A stretch of DNA of 60,806 nucleotides from JAGPIS01 sp964635545 (lineage in GTDB: Bacteria > Bacteroidota > Bacteroidia > Bacteroidales > Marinilabiliaceae), in contig CAZWOA010000006.1 of assembly GCA_964635545.1 (NCBI GenBank), forward strand, positions 1 to 60,806, read 5' to 3'. A model generated the notes under the pieces. That model did not search any database. It saw only the letters and a list, made by a program, of their open reading frames with translations, and was not told the origin of the DNA. Within the stretch, counting starts at the first letter, position 1; each line of letters begins with the position of its first letter. Made by a program: the position numbers and the translations under genes. Shown one piece after another: positions 9,618 to 17,392 of this stretch.

Positions 9618-9935
9618 TTAAACAAGTGCGTCCAGTTTTGACTGAAGTGTTGTTTTAGGAACTGCACCTACCGATTTATCAACCACCTCACCATTTTTGA
9701 AAAATAGTATGGTAGGAATATTTCTGATTCCAAATTTGGCTGTCACACCGGGATTGCTGTCCACATCCATCTTGCCAATAACGGCATTTTCACCATATTC
9801 ATCAGCTAGTTCCTTCACTAATGGACCTATCATGCGGCATGGACCACACCATTCAGCCCAAAAGTCAACCAATACAGGTTTGTCGGCTTTTAATACTAAC
9901 TCTTCGAAATTGGCATCTGTTAATTCAATCAACAT
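9618..9935 (-). CDS. trxA: Thioredoxin
   Basis: 105 residues, the standard length for a stand-alone thioredoxin. The redox motif WCGPC has its cysteines at positions 30 and 33 and is preceded by VLVDFWAE. The cis-Pro segment IRNIPTILFF is present. No signal peptide, so it acts in the cytoplasm as a general disulfide reductant. It appears monocistronic, with its own promoter and terminator. Confidence 0.97.
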   Translation of the reverse strand: MLIELTDANFEELVLKADKPVLVDFWAEWCGPCRMIGPLVKELADEYGENAVIGKMDVDSNPGVTAKFGIRNIPTILFFKNGEVVDKSVGAVPKTTLQSKLDALV

Positions 9936-9993
9936 AGCAATATTTTAATTTGTGAATAATATATTTTAATAACTCTGTCTCGTTTTACGAGGC

Positions 9994-10025
9994 TAAAATT
10001 AAAAGGTTTTTTTGTTATTAACAAT
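9994..10025 (-). promoter_or_regulatory. Probable trxA promoter
   Basis: On the minus strand there is ATTG (10025-10022), a 20-nt spacer and TAATTTTA (10001-9994), close to the Bacteroidota TTTG / TAnnTTTG pattern with one mismatch in each box. A small inverted repeat CTCGT-TTT-ACGAG (9979-9991) lies at the start of the leader. Confidence 0.42.
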
Positions 10026-10057
10026 GAAACTGCACAAATGGTTCAGTTAATGTTTAG

Positions 10058-12220
10058 TTAAGGTAACTCTATATTTACTTTGAAATGAGGTTTTTTCATC
10101 TCATCGGTAATGTTTTTTAAATCGGCACTTGTTATTTTTATATGTGCCTTATCTATCCCTTTTTCAATAAGATAGCTATTAAGTGCAATGTTTCTGTTAC
10201 TTATTTTTTGGGTAAGCAGCATCTCTGCTTTAGCGTTGCCCACTAAATTTCGGCATATCTCTGCCTCCGATAGTGTGGAGTCACCTTTTTTTGATGTTAT
10301 CCATTGTGTCCATAGCTCGCGTTGCTCTGCTGCTGTGTAACTGCGTTGCTGGTCGAGTTCGCTCTGATGAACTCTTTTGGCCTCCTCAATGGCAACCAGT
10401 TCCAGCTCTTGCTTTGCATCGGTGTATTGCTCAAACACCAGTAGAAGTTCCGATTTGCTATGATAAATATTTGCCAATCGGTCTATGATATCCTTTTGTG
10501 GTTGAGCCAGTGTGTCTTGCAGAAACTGGAACTCGATATTTTTAAGTTTATCCGGATTGTCGCCCGCCAACGAACCAAGAGCATTGAATGGTGATGCAGC
10601 AGTTTTTACCAGGAAGTTGGCCACTGTTTTCCATATTATTTTGCCCAATGTGAATTGCGGGTCGGATGGGTTTCCGGTTACAGGCAGGTCGAATGCTATT
10701 TTATCGTCTTTATCTTTCAGCAGGTATAGTGCAAAACGAATGGGCAGTTTAGTTGCCGTTGAGTCGCCTGTTTTATTGCCAAAGTTGAGGCTCTGAATGT
10801 ATACGCTGTTGTTGTTAAGCAGATGGTGCTTGCTCATGTCGATGCTCATGTCGTAGCTGAAATGCCCTTCGGTGATGCCGCGTCCCACATAAAACTCAGC
10901 GTAAGGCGAGAAACTTTGCAGCTGTAATTTAGCTACTTTCATTTTGTGTTTTAGCTTGTGAAAATCTTGCAAACTAAAAGTGGTAGTGCCGTCTAAAGCC
11001 CCGTTGTTATTGAGGTTTATAGAGTATGCCACATCTGTTTCGGCGGCATCGGCCGCAAGGTTGTTCATCACCATGTTGATGTCTTGCAACGAGTAGTGGA
11101 AAGGACGATTTAAAGTATGGTCGGTAAATGCCACTTCTCCACCATTTATCAATATTTTATTGATTTTATAGTAAACTTCTTCCTCATTATTGTTAGTTTC
11201 CGTTGCTGATGAATCTTCCGGAGCTTCTAAAATAGGTGCAAATATCTGCTCAATATTAGTGTTCTCTTTAAACAGTGCAGCATAGAAATAAGGCTCTACA
11301 ACTTTAATTGTGTCGAATGTAAAACGTTGAGTAGCAAGGTTTATGCTATCAATTCTAACATCGGCATGTTTTAGCTTCACAAATGGCGTATTATCTTTAT
11401 CGGTAAGGATGAAATCGGCCAGTTGCGAATTTCCGTTGATAACTATGTTTTCGTATTGTCTCATCGAACCCTTAATGGATATATCCATGTCTATAAGTCC
11501 GTTAATATCGTTGATGTGCATGTAGGGCAGTAGGTAGTTGCGCACAAATGCAATATCTATGTTTTTGGTTTTTAGGTCGATGGTGTATGTGTCGTCTTGC
11601 ATATGCGCGTCAGCCCCAATGTGCACCATGCCCGATTCGCCAAATACGAAGTCGATACCGGCGTTGCTCTCCTGGTTGTTCCAAGCTATTTGCGGCAGCG
11701 TAAGGCTCATGTTTTCAAGCTCTATACTGTTGTTAACATCAGCATCGTAGAAGTGTAGTCTGCTGTTTTGCAGTTTAATGTTCTCCACAAGGAATTTTAT
11801 CTCCGATGCCGGAGCCTGAATGGTGTCGGCTACTGTGGTTGTATCGTTGGGTATCAGTGAGTCGAAATTGAATGTTTCGCCCCTTTTTATGATATTGAGG
11901 TGAAGGCTGTCCAGTAGCACTTGCGAGAATTTGTACTCGCCGCTAAGTAGTTTCCATGGTTCGAAATCGATAAAAAACTCTCTGAAACCTCCAAAAACGT
12001 CGGTGTCGTTATCCTCCATTATTGTGAGGTTGGTTGCACGCACCGATATGTCGTAGTAGTTGAAACTTAGTCCGTCAAGTTGTATCTTACGACCCAGCAG
12101 CTCCTTGCCGTTTTTATTTATATAATTTTTTGTAATGTCGGATGCAAAGTAGAGAGTTGCCGCTATTATAGCAAATAATATTGCAGGAATAATGAATCTC
12201 TTTTTTCTAAAAAACTTCAT
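10058..12220 (-). CDS. DUF748/AsmA-like envelope protein
   Basis: 720 residues. One N-terminal membrane helix (FIIPAILFAIIAATLYFA) is followed by a long beta-rich periplasmic region with DUF748-type blocks: the LDGLSFNYYDISVRATNLTI opening, and LPIRFALYLLKDKDDKIAFDLPV with SDPQFTLGKIIWK near residues 510-555. The C-terminal end has a charged helix plus a short alpha/beta segment (about residues 640-720). Relatives of AsmA/TamB are thought to bridge the envelope or move lipids; the exact role here is unknown. It stands alone on its strand. Confidence 0.82.
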   Translation of the reverse strand: MKFFRKKRFIIPAILFAIIAATLYFASDITKNYINKNGKELLGRKIQLDGLSFNYYDISVRATNLTIMEDNDTDVFGGFREFFIDFEPWKLLSGEYKFSQVLLDSLHLNIIKRGETFNFDSLIPNDTTTVADTIQAPASEIKFLVENIKLQNSRLHFYDADVNNSIELENMSLTLPQIAWNNQESNAGIDFVFGESGMVHIGADAHMQDDTYTIDLKTKNIDIAFVRNYLLPYMHINDINGLIDMDISIKGSMRQYENIVINGNSQLADFILTDKDNTPFVKLKHADVRIDSINLATQRFTFDTIKVVEPYFYAALFKENTNIEQIFAPILEAPEDSSATETNNNEEEVYYKINKILINGGEVAFTDHTLNRPFHYSLQDINMVMNNLAADAAETDVAYSINLNNNGALDGTTTFSLQDFHKLKHKMKVAKLQLQSFSPYAEFYVGRGITEGHFSYDMSIDMSKHHLLNNNSVYIQSLNFGNKTGDSTATKLPIRFALYLLKDKDDKIAFDLPVTGNPSDPQFTLGKIIWKTVANFLVKTAASPFNALGSLAGDNPDKLKNIEFQFLQDTLAQPQKDIIDRLANIYHSKSELLLVFEQYTDAKQELELVAIEEAKRVHQSELDQQRSYTAAEQRELWTQWITSKKGDSTLSEAEICRNLVGNAKAEMLLTQKISNRNIALNSYLIEKGIDKAHIKITSADLKNITDEMKKPHFKVNIELP

Positions 12221-12341
12221 GATTATATATTTGATTAACTGAATGGTGTTGTTATCACAAATTTACTAACCATAGTTGACAACTTCAAAAAGAATCTGTA
12301 CTTTTTGATAAGGATGTTCAATATGACCTTCATTTTGTATT

Positions 12342-12375
12342 ATTGAGTGTTTATCATCTTTTAGTGGTATATTTG
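12342..12375 (+). promoter_or_regulatory. Probable acpH promoter
   Basis: TATATTTG at 12368-12375 matches the -7 consensus exactly. ATTG at 12342-12345, 22 nt upstream, is a weak -33 box. The implied leader to the ATG at 12403 is about 20 nt. Confidence 0.45.
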
Positions 12376-12402
12376 TAATTGGTAAACAGTAAATAGTTTC
12401 TG

Positions 12403-12993
12403 ATGAATTTTTTGGCACATCTTGCTCTTTCTGGTGATGATGATGAGGTGATGGTTGGTAATTTTATAGGCGACTCTGTTAAAGGGAGAGCCTATCTCAA
12501 CTATCCGGCATCAATTAAAAAGGGGATTCTTATGCACCGTGCCATCGATTATTTTACCGATTGTCATGAGTCAACAAAGGTGTGTAGCCAGTTGCTTCAG
12601 CCGGGTTACGGGCGCTACTCGGGCGTCGTTACAGATGTGCTTTTCGACCATTTTCTGGCTTCGGAGTGGCAACTTTACTATCCCGATATTTCGTTGAAGA
12701 ATTTTGTGACCAATGCCCACATGGTGCTGCTTCGCTACTATTTCACCCTGCCCAATGATGTAAAAGGATTTTTGCCATTTATGATTAGCAGCAGGCGGCT
12801 TGAAAATTACAAGCATCTGTGGGGTATAGAGAAATCGCTCGAAATAATGAGTCATCACACCTCTTTGCCGCCTAAAGCAGCATTTGCGATGGAGTGCTTA
12901 AATGATAATTACCAGATTTTCAGAGAGAATTTCAGGACTTTATATGCTGATATCCAAGTTTATCTTCAGGATTTTAATCCTGATGAGTTTTGA
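12403..12993 (+). CDS. acpH: Acyl carrier protein phosphodiesterase family (DUF479)
   Basis: 196 residues. It matches the AcpH family, which removes the 4'-phosphopantetheine arm from acyl carrier protein. The N-terminal MNFLAHLALSGDDDEVMVGNFIGD and the following GILMHRAIDYFTDCH are family hallmarks; their His and Asp residues would bind the catalytic metal, as in HD-like phosphodiesterases. The 3' end overlaps the convergent prmC gene by 20 nt. Whether the substrate is ACP in this lineage has not been shown by anything in the sequence. Confidence 0.85.
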   Translation: MNFLAHLALSGDDDEVMVGNFIGDSVKGRAYLNYPASIKKGILMHRAIDYFTDCHESTKVCSQLLQPGYGRYSGVVTDVLFDHFLASEWQLYYPDISLKNFVTNAHMVLLRYYFTLPNDVKGFLPFMISSRRLENYKHLWGIEKSLEIMSHHTSLPPKAAFAMECLNDNYQIFRENFRTLYADIQVYLQDFNPDEF

Positions 12994-13837
12994 TTCTTAC
13001 GGCCTTTATCATTCTCTCTTTTTCTTGTAAATCTCTTATTATCACGGCGTTAAATCCGAAGTTGTGCATCATTTCTACCGTTTCTTTTCCATACGCTTCG
13101 TTGATTTCGAAATAGATAACTCCGTTATCTTTCAGCAGTATATTTGCTTTCCTGGTTATGGTTCTGTAAAATAGGAGGGGGTCATCATCGGGTACAAATA
13201 GTGCGCTATGTGGTTCATGGTCAAACACATTGGAGTGCATTAATTCTTTCTCTTTATGGCAAATATAGGGAGGGTTGCTCACTATTATATCGTAATTTCC
13301 ATTGGGTGTGTTGGGCGATAGAATATCAACTTTTTCAAAATTTACGTTCACACCTGCTTTTTCGGCGTTGCGCTTTGCCGTTATTAGTGCAACATCAGAA
13401 ATGTCCCATGCTGTAATGTCGGCATTGATGATGTTGTATTTCAGTGATATAGCAATACAGCCGCTACCAGTGCCAATATCCAATATTGATAGTTTTTCAC
13501 TTCCATTTTCTCTGATTATCAAATCTACCAACTCCTCAGTTTCGGGGCGGGGAATCAAAACAGAACTGTCAACATAAAAATCGAGTCCGTAAAAATGCGC
13601 CACGCCAAGTACGTATTGAATTGGCTCCTGATTAATTAGGCGTAGTAAATCATGCTCGATTTTCAGCTCTGTGTTCGGCTCTATTTGTTGTTTTATATTG
13701 ATAATCAGCGATGTACTGCTCGTATTGAGATGATGCATCAAAAGAAGGCGTGCCATATGGCGAGCCTCTTCAGGAGTGGTAATTTCCTGAAGTTGTAACG
13801 TTATTTTCTTCTGTAATTCTCCAATTGTGATGCTCAT
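12974..13837 (-). CDS. prmC: Release factor glutamine N5-methyltransferase
   Basis: 287 residues. Methylates the Gln of the GGQ motif of peptide chain release factors. An N-terminal helical domain (residues 1-85) precedes a Rossmann SAM-binding domain with ILDIGTGSGCIAISL. The substrate-binding NPPY motif is at residues 188-191 (IIVSNPPYICH). Length and order of motifs are normal. It is divergent from ribD and overlaps acpH tail to tail. Confidence 0.95.
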   Translation of the reverse strand: MSITIGELQKKITLQLQEITTPEEARHMARLLLMHHLNTSSTSLIINIKQQIEPNTELKIEHDLLRLINQEPIQYVLGVAHFYGLDFYVDSSVLIPRPETEELVDLIIRENGSEKLSILDIGTGSGCIAISLKYNIINADITAWDISDVALITAKRNAEKAGVNVNFEKVDILSPNTPNGNYDIIVSNPPYICHKEKELMHSNVFDHEPHSALFVPDDDPLLFYRTITRKANILLKDNGVIYFEINEAYGKETVEMMHNFGFNAVIIRDLQEKERMIKAVRIKTHQD

Positions 13838-13898
13838 CAGAAAAAATGTGTTTTATAAAAAGTCAAAACTCACTATATTGAGGGCAAATTTAGCAACA

Positions 13899-14945
13899 AT
13901 GTGCGAACAAATACCGGAAATGGAACAATATATGCGCCGCTGCATTCAGTTGGCTGGTAAAGCGCTTGGTTTTACTGCTCCCAACCCGCTTGTGGGAAGC
14001 GTGATTGTGCATAATGGCGTAATTATTGGCGAGGGTTATCACCGTAAGGCGGGCGAGCCTCATGCTGAGGTGAATGCCATCAATAGTGTGAAAAATGTGG
14101 AGCTGCTTAAGGAGAGCACTCTTTATGTAAATCTTGAGCCTTGCGCCCATTACGGTCGTACTCCTCCTTGTTCGCAACTTATTATAGATAAGCAGATTCC
14201 GAGAGTTGTGATTGGTTGTGTCGATTCATTTTCGGCTGTGGCAGGTAAGGGTATTGAGATGATGCGTAGCCGCGGTATTGAGGTTGTTGTGGGCGTCTGC
14301 GAAGAGGAATCACGGGAACTTAATCGTCGTTTTTTTACTTTTTATGAGAAACGTCGTCCCTTTGTTATTCTGAAATGGGCGCAGTCGGCCGATGGGTATA
14401 TTGATGCTGAGCGCAGTAAGGACAAGGCTCCCGTATGGCTCACCAATGACAGGGCACGCACGATGGTGCATAAGCAGCGCAGTGAAGAGGGAGCAATATT
14501 GATTGGTACAAATACTGCTTTAATGGATAATCCGTCACTTAATGTGCGTATGTGGCATGGTCGTCAACCCTTGAGGGTTATTATTGATAGGAATTTGAAG
14601 CTTAAAGATTTATCGATGATGAGTGACAGCTTCCCGTTGATGATTATTAATGAATCCAAGGAGGGGCACGAGGGAAGTGTAGAGTATGCCATTGCAGAAT
14701 TTAATTCCGGTTTTGAGAATAATCTGCTTTCGGTTTTGTATAGTCGTGGTATTCAGTCGGTTGTTGTTGAGGGCGGTACTGCCACTCTTCAGTCTTTTAT
14801 CAATCATAACTTATGGGACGAGGCGTTTGTATATCACGGATTGGTAATGCTTAACGGTGGTGTTAAGGCTCCGCAATTTAATGCTTCATATAGTTATATT
14901 GATGATATTGACGGTGTTAGGCTCTATTATTATCGAAATGAATGA
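13899..14945 (+). CDS. ribD: Bifunctional riboflavin biosynthesis protein RibD (deaminase/reductase)
   Basis: Carries out the second and third steps of riboflavin synthesis. From ATG 13899 it has 348 residues. The N-terminal cytidine-deaminase-like domain has the zinc ligands in HAEVNA (His55, Glu57 catalytic) and PCAHYGRTPPC (Cys82, Cys91). The C-terminal reductase domain (from about residue 148, RPFVILKWAQSADGYI) includes VVEGGTATLQSFI. An ATG 72 nt upstream would run into the divergent prmC start, so the internal ATG is preferred; ATG 13920 is also possible. It converges with porQ with a 5-nt gap. Confidence 0.95.
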   Translation: MCEQIPEMEQYMRRCIQLAGKALGFTAPNPLVGSVIVHNGVIIGEGYHRKAGEPHAEVNAINSVKNVELLKESTLYVNLEPCAHYGRTPPCSQLIIDKQIPRVVIGCVDSFSAVAGKGIEMMRSRGIEVVVGVCEEESRELNRRFFTFYEKRRPFVILKWAQSADGYIDAERSKDKAPVWLTNDRARTMVHKQRSEEGAILIGTNTALMDNPSLNVRMWHGRQPLRVIIDRNLKLKDLSMMSDSFPLMIINESKEGHEGSVEYAIAEFNSGFENNLLSVLYSRGIQSVVVEGGTATLQSFINHNLWDEAFVYHGLVMLNGGVKAPQFNASYSYIDDIDGVRLYYYRNE

Positions 14946-14950
14946 AAATA

Positions 14951-15970
14951 TTATCTGAAGGAACTTATATTTGTGGATAGCGAGAAGTAGTTGGTGCGCC
15001 CGCCCACGTGGTAGCGTGCCGACCCGTAGGCGAAGTGGAACTTGTAAACTCTAAATCCGGTACCCCATGACCAGCCGCTGCTGCCTGCTTTTACTGATCC
15101 TTTAAGTTCGGTGCGTCGTGCATGGTTATAGCCGGCTGCCACATAAAAATTGCGCACCGGTATAAATTCCACACCAATCACGGCGTGGCGTATGAGTTTC
15201 TTCGCGATATTATCGGTCTTTTCTGATGTGTACTTACCGTCGCTGTTGAGCACTTTTGTGTCGTATTGGTTCCAATTGGTAATATCCTGCATCGTAAAGC
15301 TGAAACGGAATGGTGCATGCTCGGGTTTATATGTCAAGCCCGCTTGCAAATTGGGTTTCAGTGTATAGGTGTTATCATCATCGTGGTAGGTGGTTATTTG
15401 TGTGCCCAGGTTGTGCAGCACTGCACCCGCTGTGAACAGTCCGTTATTAGAGCGGTATATCACTCCGGCATCCAGTGTAAAACCGAAGGAGCGATAGCTC
15501 TCCAGGTGGCTTATTACCGGCTTTGCAGTCATTGCTCCCTGCCAGTTTGGGCCAAATGGGCGCGACCAGGTTATTAGAAATGCATAGTCGGATGCTTTGA
15601 ATGTTCCCATCTCTGCACCATTTTCATCGGTTCGGTCGAAGGTGCCATAGTTCAAATATTTCATCCCCAATGCAAAGGTTCCTATTATTTTGAAGTGATG
15701 GGCGTAGGCAAATGCACCTGCTGTAATATCGGCAACGTAGGGCGCCATTGTGAAAGCCAGGTGGGTGCTCATGGTGTCGTTAAGCGTAGCAGGGTTGTTG
15801 AAAATCAGGTTTATATCACTGTCGGCAAGGCCTGCCTGTGCACCTCCCAAGGCTGCCAAACGTGCCGATGAAGGTGTGTTGAGGAACTCAAAAATATTCT
15901 CACCGCCCGATTGTGCATTGGTGAGCTGGAAAATAGTTAGAAATATTATGATTTGAACTGCTTTTTTCAT
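14951..15970 (-). CDS. porQ: Type IX secretion system protein PorQ
   Basis: 339 residues from ATG 15970. A signal peptide (MKKAVQIIIFLTIFQLTNAQ) precedes a PorQ/PorV-like outer-membrane beta-barrel with the opening FEFLNTPSSARLAALGGAQAGLADSDINLIFNNPATL. In the T9SS, PorQ works with PorU, PorV and PorZ in the attachment complex at the cell surface. No other T9SS genes or recognisable T9SS C-terminal sorting domains occur in the window. It lies 43 nt after the YkgJ-family gene and may share its transcript. Confidence 0.85.
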   Translation of the reverse strand: MKKAVQIIIFLTIFQLTNAQSGGENIFEFLNTPSSARLAALGGAQAGLADSDINLIFNNPATLNDTMSTHLAFTMAPYVADITAGAFAYAHHFKIIGTFALGMKYLNYGTFDRTDENGAEMGTFKASDYAFLITWSRPFGPNWQGAMTAKPVISHLESYRSFGFTLDAGVIYRSNNGLFTAGAVLHNLGTQITTYHDDDNTYTLKPNLQAGLTYKPEHAPFRFSFTMQDITNWNQYDTKVLNSDGKYTSEKTDNIAKKLIRHAVIGVEFIPVRNFYVAAGYNHARRTELKGSVKAGSSGWSWGTGFRVYKFHFAYGSARYHVGGRTNYFSLSTNISSFR

Positions 15971-16013
15971 ACCCAAATATAACGGCATTTTTGGTTGATT
16001 GTTGCTTTTATGG

Positions 16014-16502
16014 CTATTTGTATATTAATTTCAGGTTCTGTACCACGTCTAACACGGCCGGACAAACAAAAGTATTGTTATATGTTATTTTCGATATCTG
16101 ATGAAACCGTTTTCTGTCGGTATGTGGATACTCACGGCATGCACGTGGCCGCACTTCGTATATCATGCAGTAATTGTCCGGCATCAGAAATGGGCATGGG
16201 GCACTGTTGAACACATAATCGCCGTCACCATCGAGATGAAGATATTTGTCAATCAAGTCCGAAGGCTTCATCCTCAAGTGTTTTGAAATGCGGTCTATGT
16301 CGCGGTCAATAACTATGGGCGATATGCTTTTGCAACAGTTGGCACACTGCAGACAATCGATTCTTGTAAAGGCCTCATCATGAAGTTCTTGCGTTTGAAT
16401 ATCCAAGTCCTTAGGCGGCTTTCGCTTCAGCTTATCAAGGAATGCACGATTTTCATTCGCCTGCTTCGTGGCTTCTTGTTTATGTTTTTCTAAATCAATC
16501 AT
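16014..16502 (-). CDS. YkgJ-family cysteine cluster protein
   Basis: 162 residues. It carries the cysteine cluster of the YkgJ family: CLQCANCC at about residues 49-56, then CPFL, C(MIYEVRP)RAC and a late Cys. This is a putative Zn or Fe-S binding arrangement whose biochemical role is unknown. It is cytoplasmic with no signal peptide. The start overlaps the EamA gene by 8 nt, so the two are translationally coupled. Confidence 0.85.
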   Translation of the reverse strand: MIDLEKHKQEATKQANENRAFLDKLKRKPPKDLDIQTQELHDEAFTRIDCLQCANCCKSISPIVIDRDIDRISKHLRMKPSDLIDKYLHLDGDGDYVFNSAPCPFLMPDNYCMIYEVRPRACREYPHTDRKRFHQISKITYNNTFVCPAVLDVVQNLKLIYK

Positions 16503-17382
16503 TTACTGCTCGTTTTAACTTTATCTGGGTAAGCATCACTCCTGTGATAACCACTACGATACCTGCGATTTTTTGAACGGTGAGCACCTCGTCAAGCACC
16601 ATCCATGCTATGATGGCGGTGAACATCGGTATTGCATTAACCCATATATTTGCTTTCACCACGCCCACTTGTCGCACGCCATAGGTGAACAGTATGAATG
16701 CAAATGTGCTCGCAAAAACAGCTAACATAAATAGTGCTTTTATTGACGTGGTTGTGATTGCAGAGATACTGAATCCTTTGATATCCAATATTAGCACTAC
16801 CGGCAGGAAGTATATTGCTCCTATTATGTTTTGATACATAATAATATTGAATGGATTGTAGTGACCGGGAATTTTTTTAAGTACTGTGGCATATCCTAAT
16901 GCTGAAAATACTGCTAGAAAAAGTAACAGAATGCCGGCCAGCGGTGCCTGCATCGAGAAGTCGCCATCAAAAACTATGAGCAAAACTCCTGTAAATGAGA
17001 ATAATATGGCCATGAAGTTAACCCATGTAAGCCTCTCTTTAAAGAATAGATAGCCGGCAATGGGCGAAAAGACCGGTATTGTGGCAATAACCACCGCTCC
17101 CATGGTTGACGACACGTACATAAGTCCGTTACTCTCGCCCACAAAGTACAGAAATGGTTCAAAAAGAGCTAGTAGCATGAAATATTTGAGGTGGGCAATC
17201 TTCATTTTTTGTATCTTCTTTATTATCAGAAGTACTGTTGTGAGAAGTATGGAACTTATGATTAGCCTCAATAGCACCAGCATCATTGGCGGGAATGATT
17301 CGAAGGCTACTTTTGTCCACACAAAAGAGAATGCCCAGAATATCATTGCAAAAAACAGCGATAAAAGTACCTTTAGTGACAT
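16495..17382 (-). CDS. EamA-family DMT permease
   Basis: 295 residues with about ten transmembrane helices in two EamA repeats (first FFAMIFWAFSFVWTKVAFES, second LAGILLLFLAVFSALGYATVL). The fold fits the drug/metabolite transporter superfamily. The substrate cannot be read from the sequence; exporters of amino acids or metabolites are typical. It starts 10 nt after the SARP-like regulator gene ends and overlaps the YkgJ gene, so all three may be one operon. Confidence 0.9.
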   Translation of the reverse strand: MSLKVLLSLFFAMIFWAFSFVWTKVAFESFPPMMLVLLRLIISSILLTTVLLIIKKIQKMKIAHLKYFMLLALFEPFLYFVGESNGLMYVSSTMGAVVIATIPVFSPIAGYLFFKERLTWVNFMAILFSFTGVLLIVFDGDFSMQAPLAGILLLFLAVFSALGYATVLKKIPGHYNPFNIIMYQNIIGAIYFLPVVLILDIKGFSISAITTTSIKALFMLAVFASTFAFILFTYGVRQVGVVKANIWVNAIPMFTAIIAWMVLDEVLTVQKIAGIVVVITGVMLTQIKLKRAVND

Positions 17383-17392
17383 ATCGGTTGGG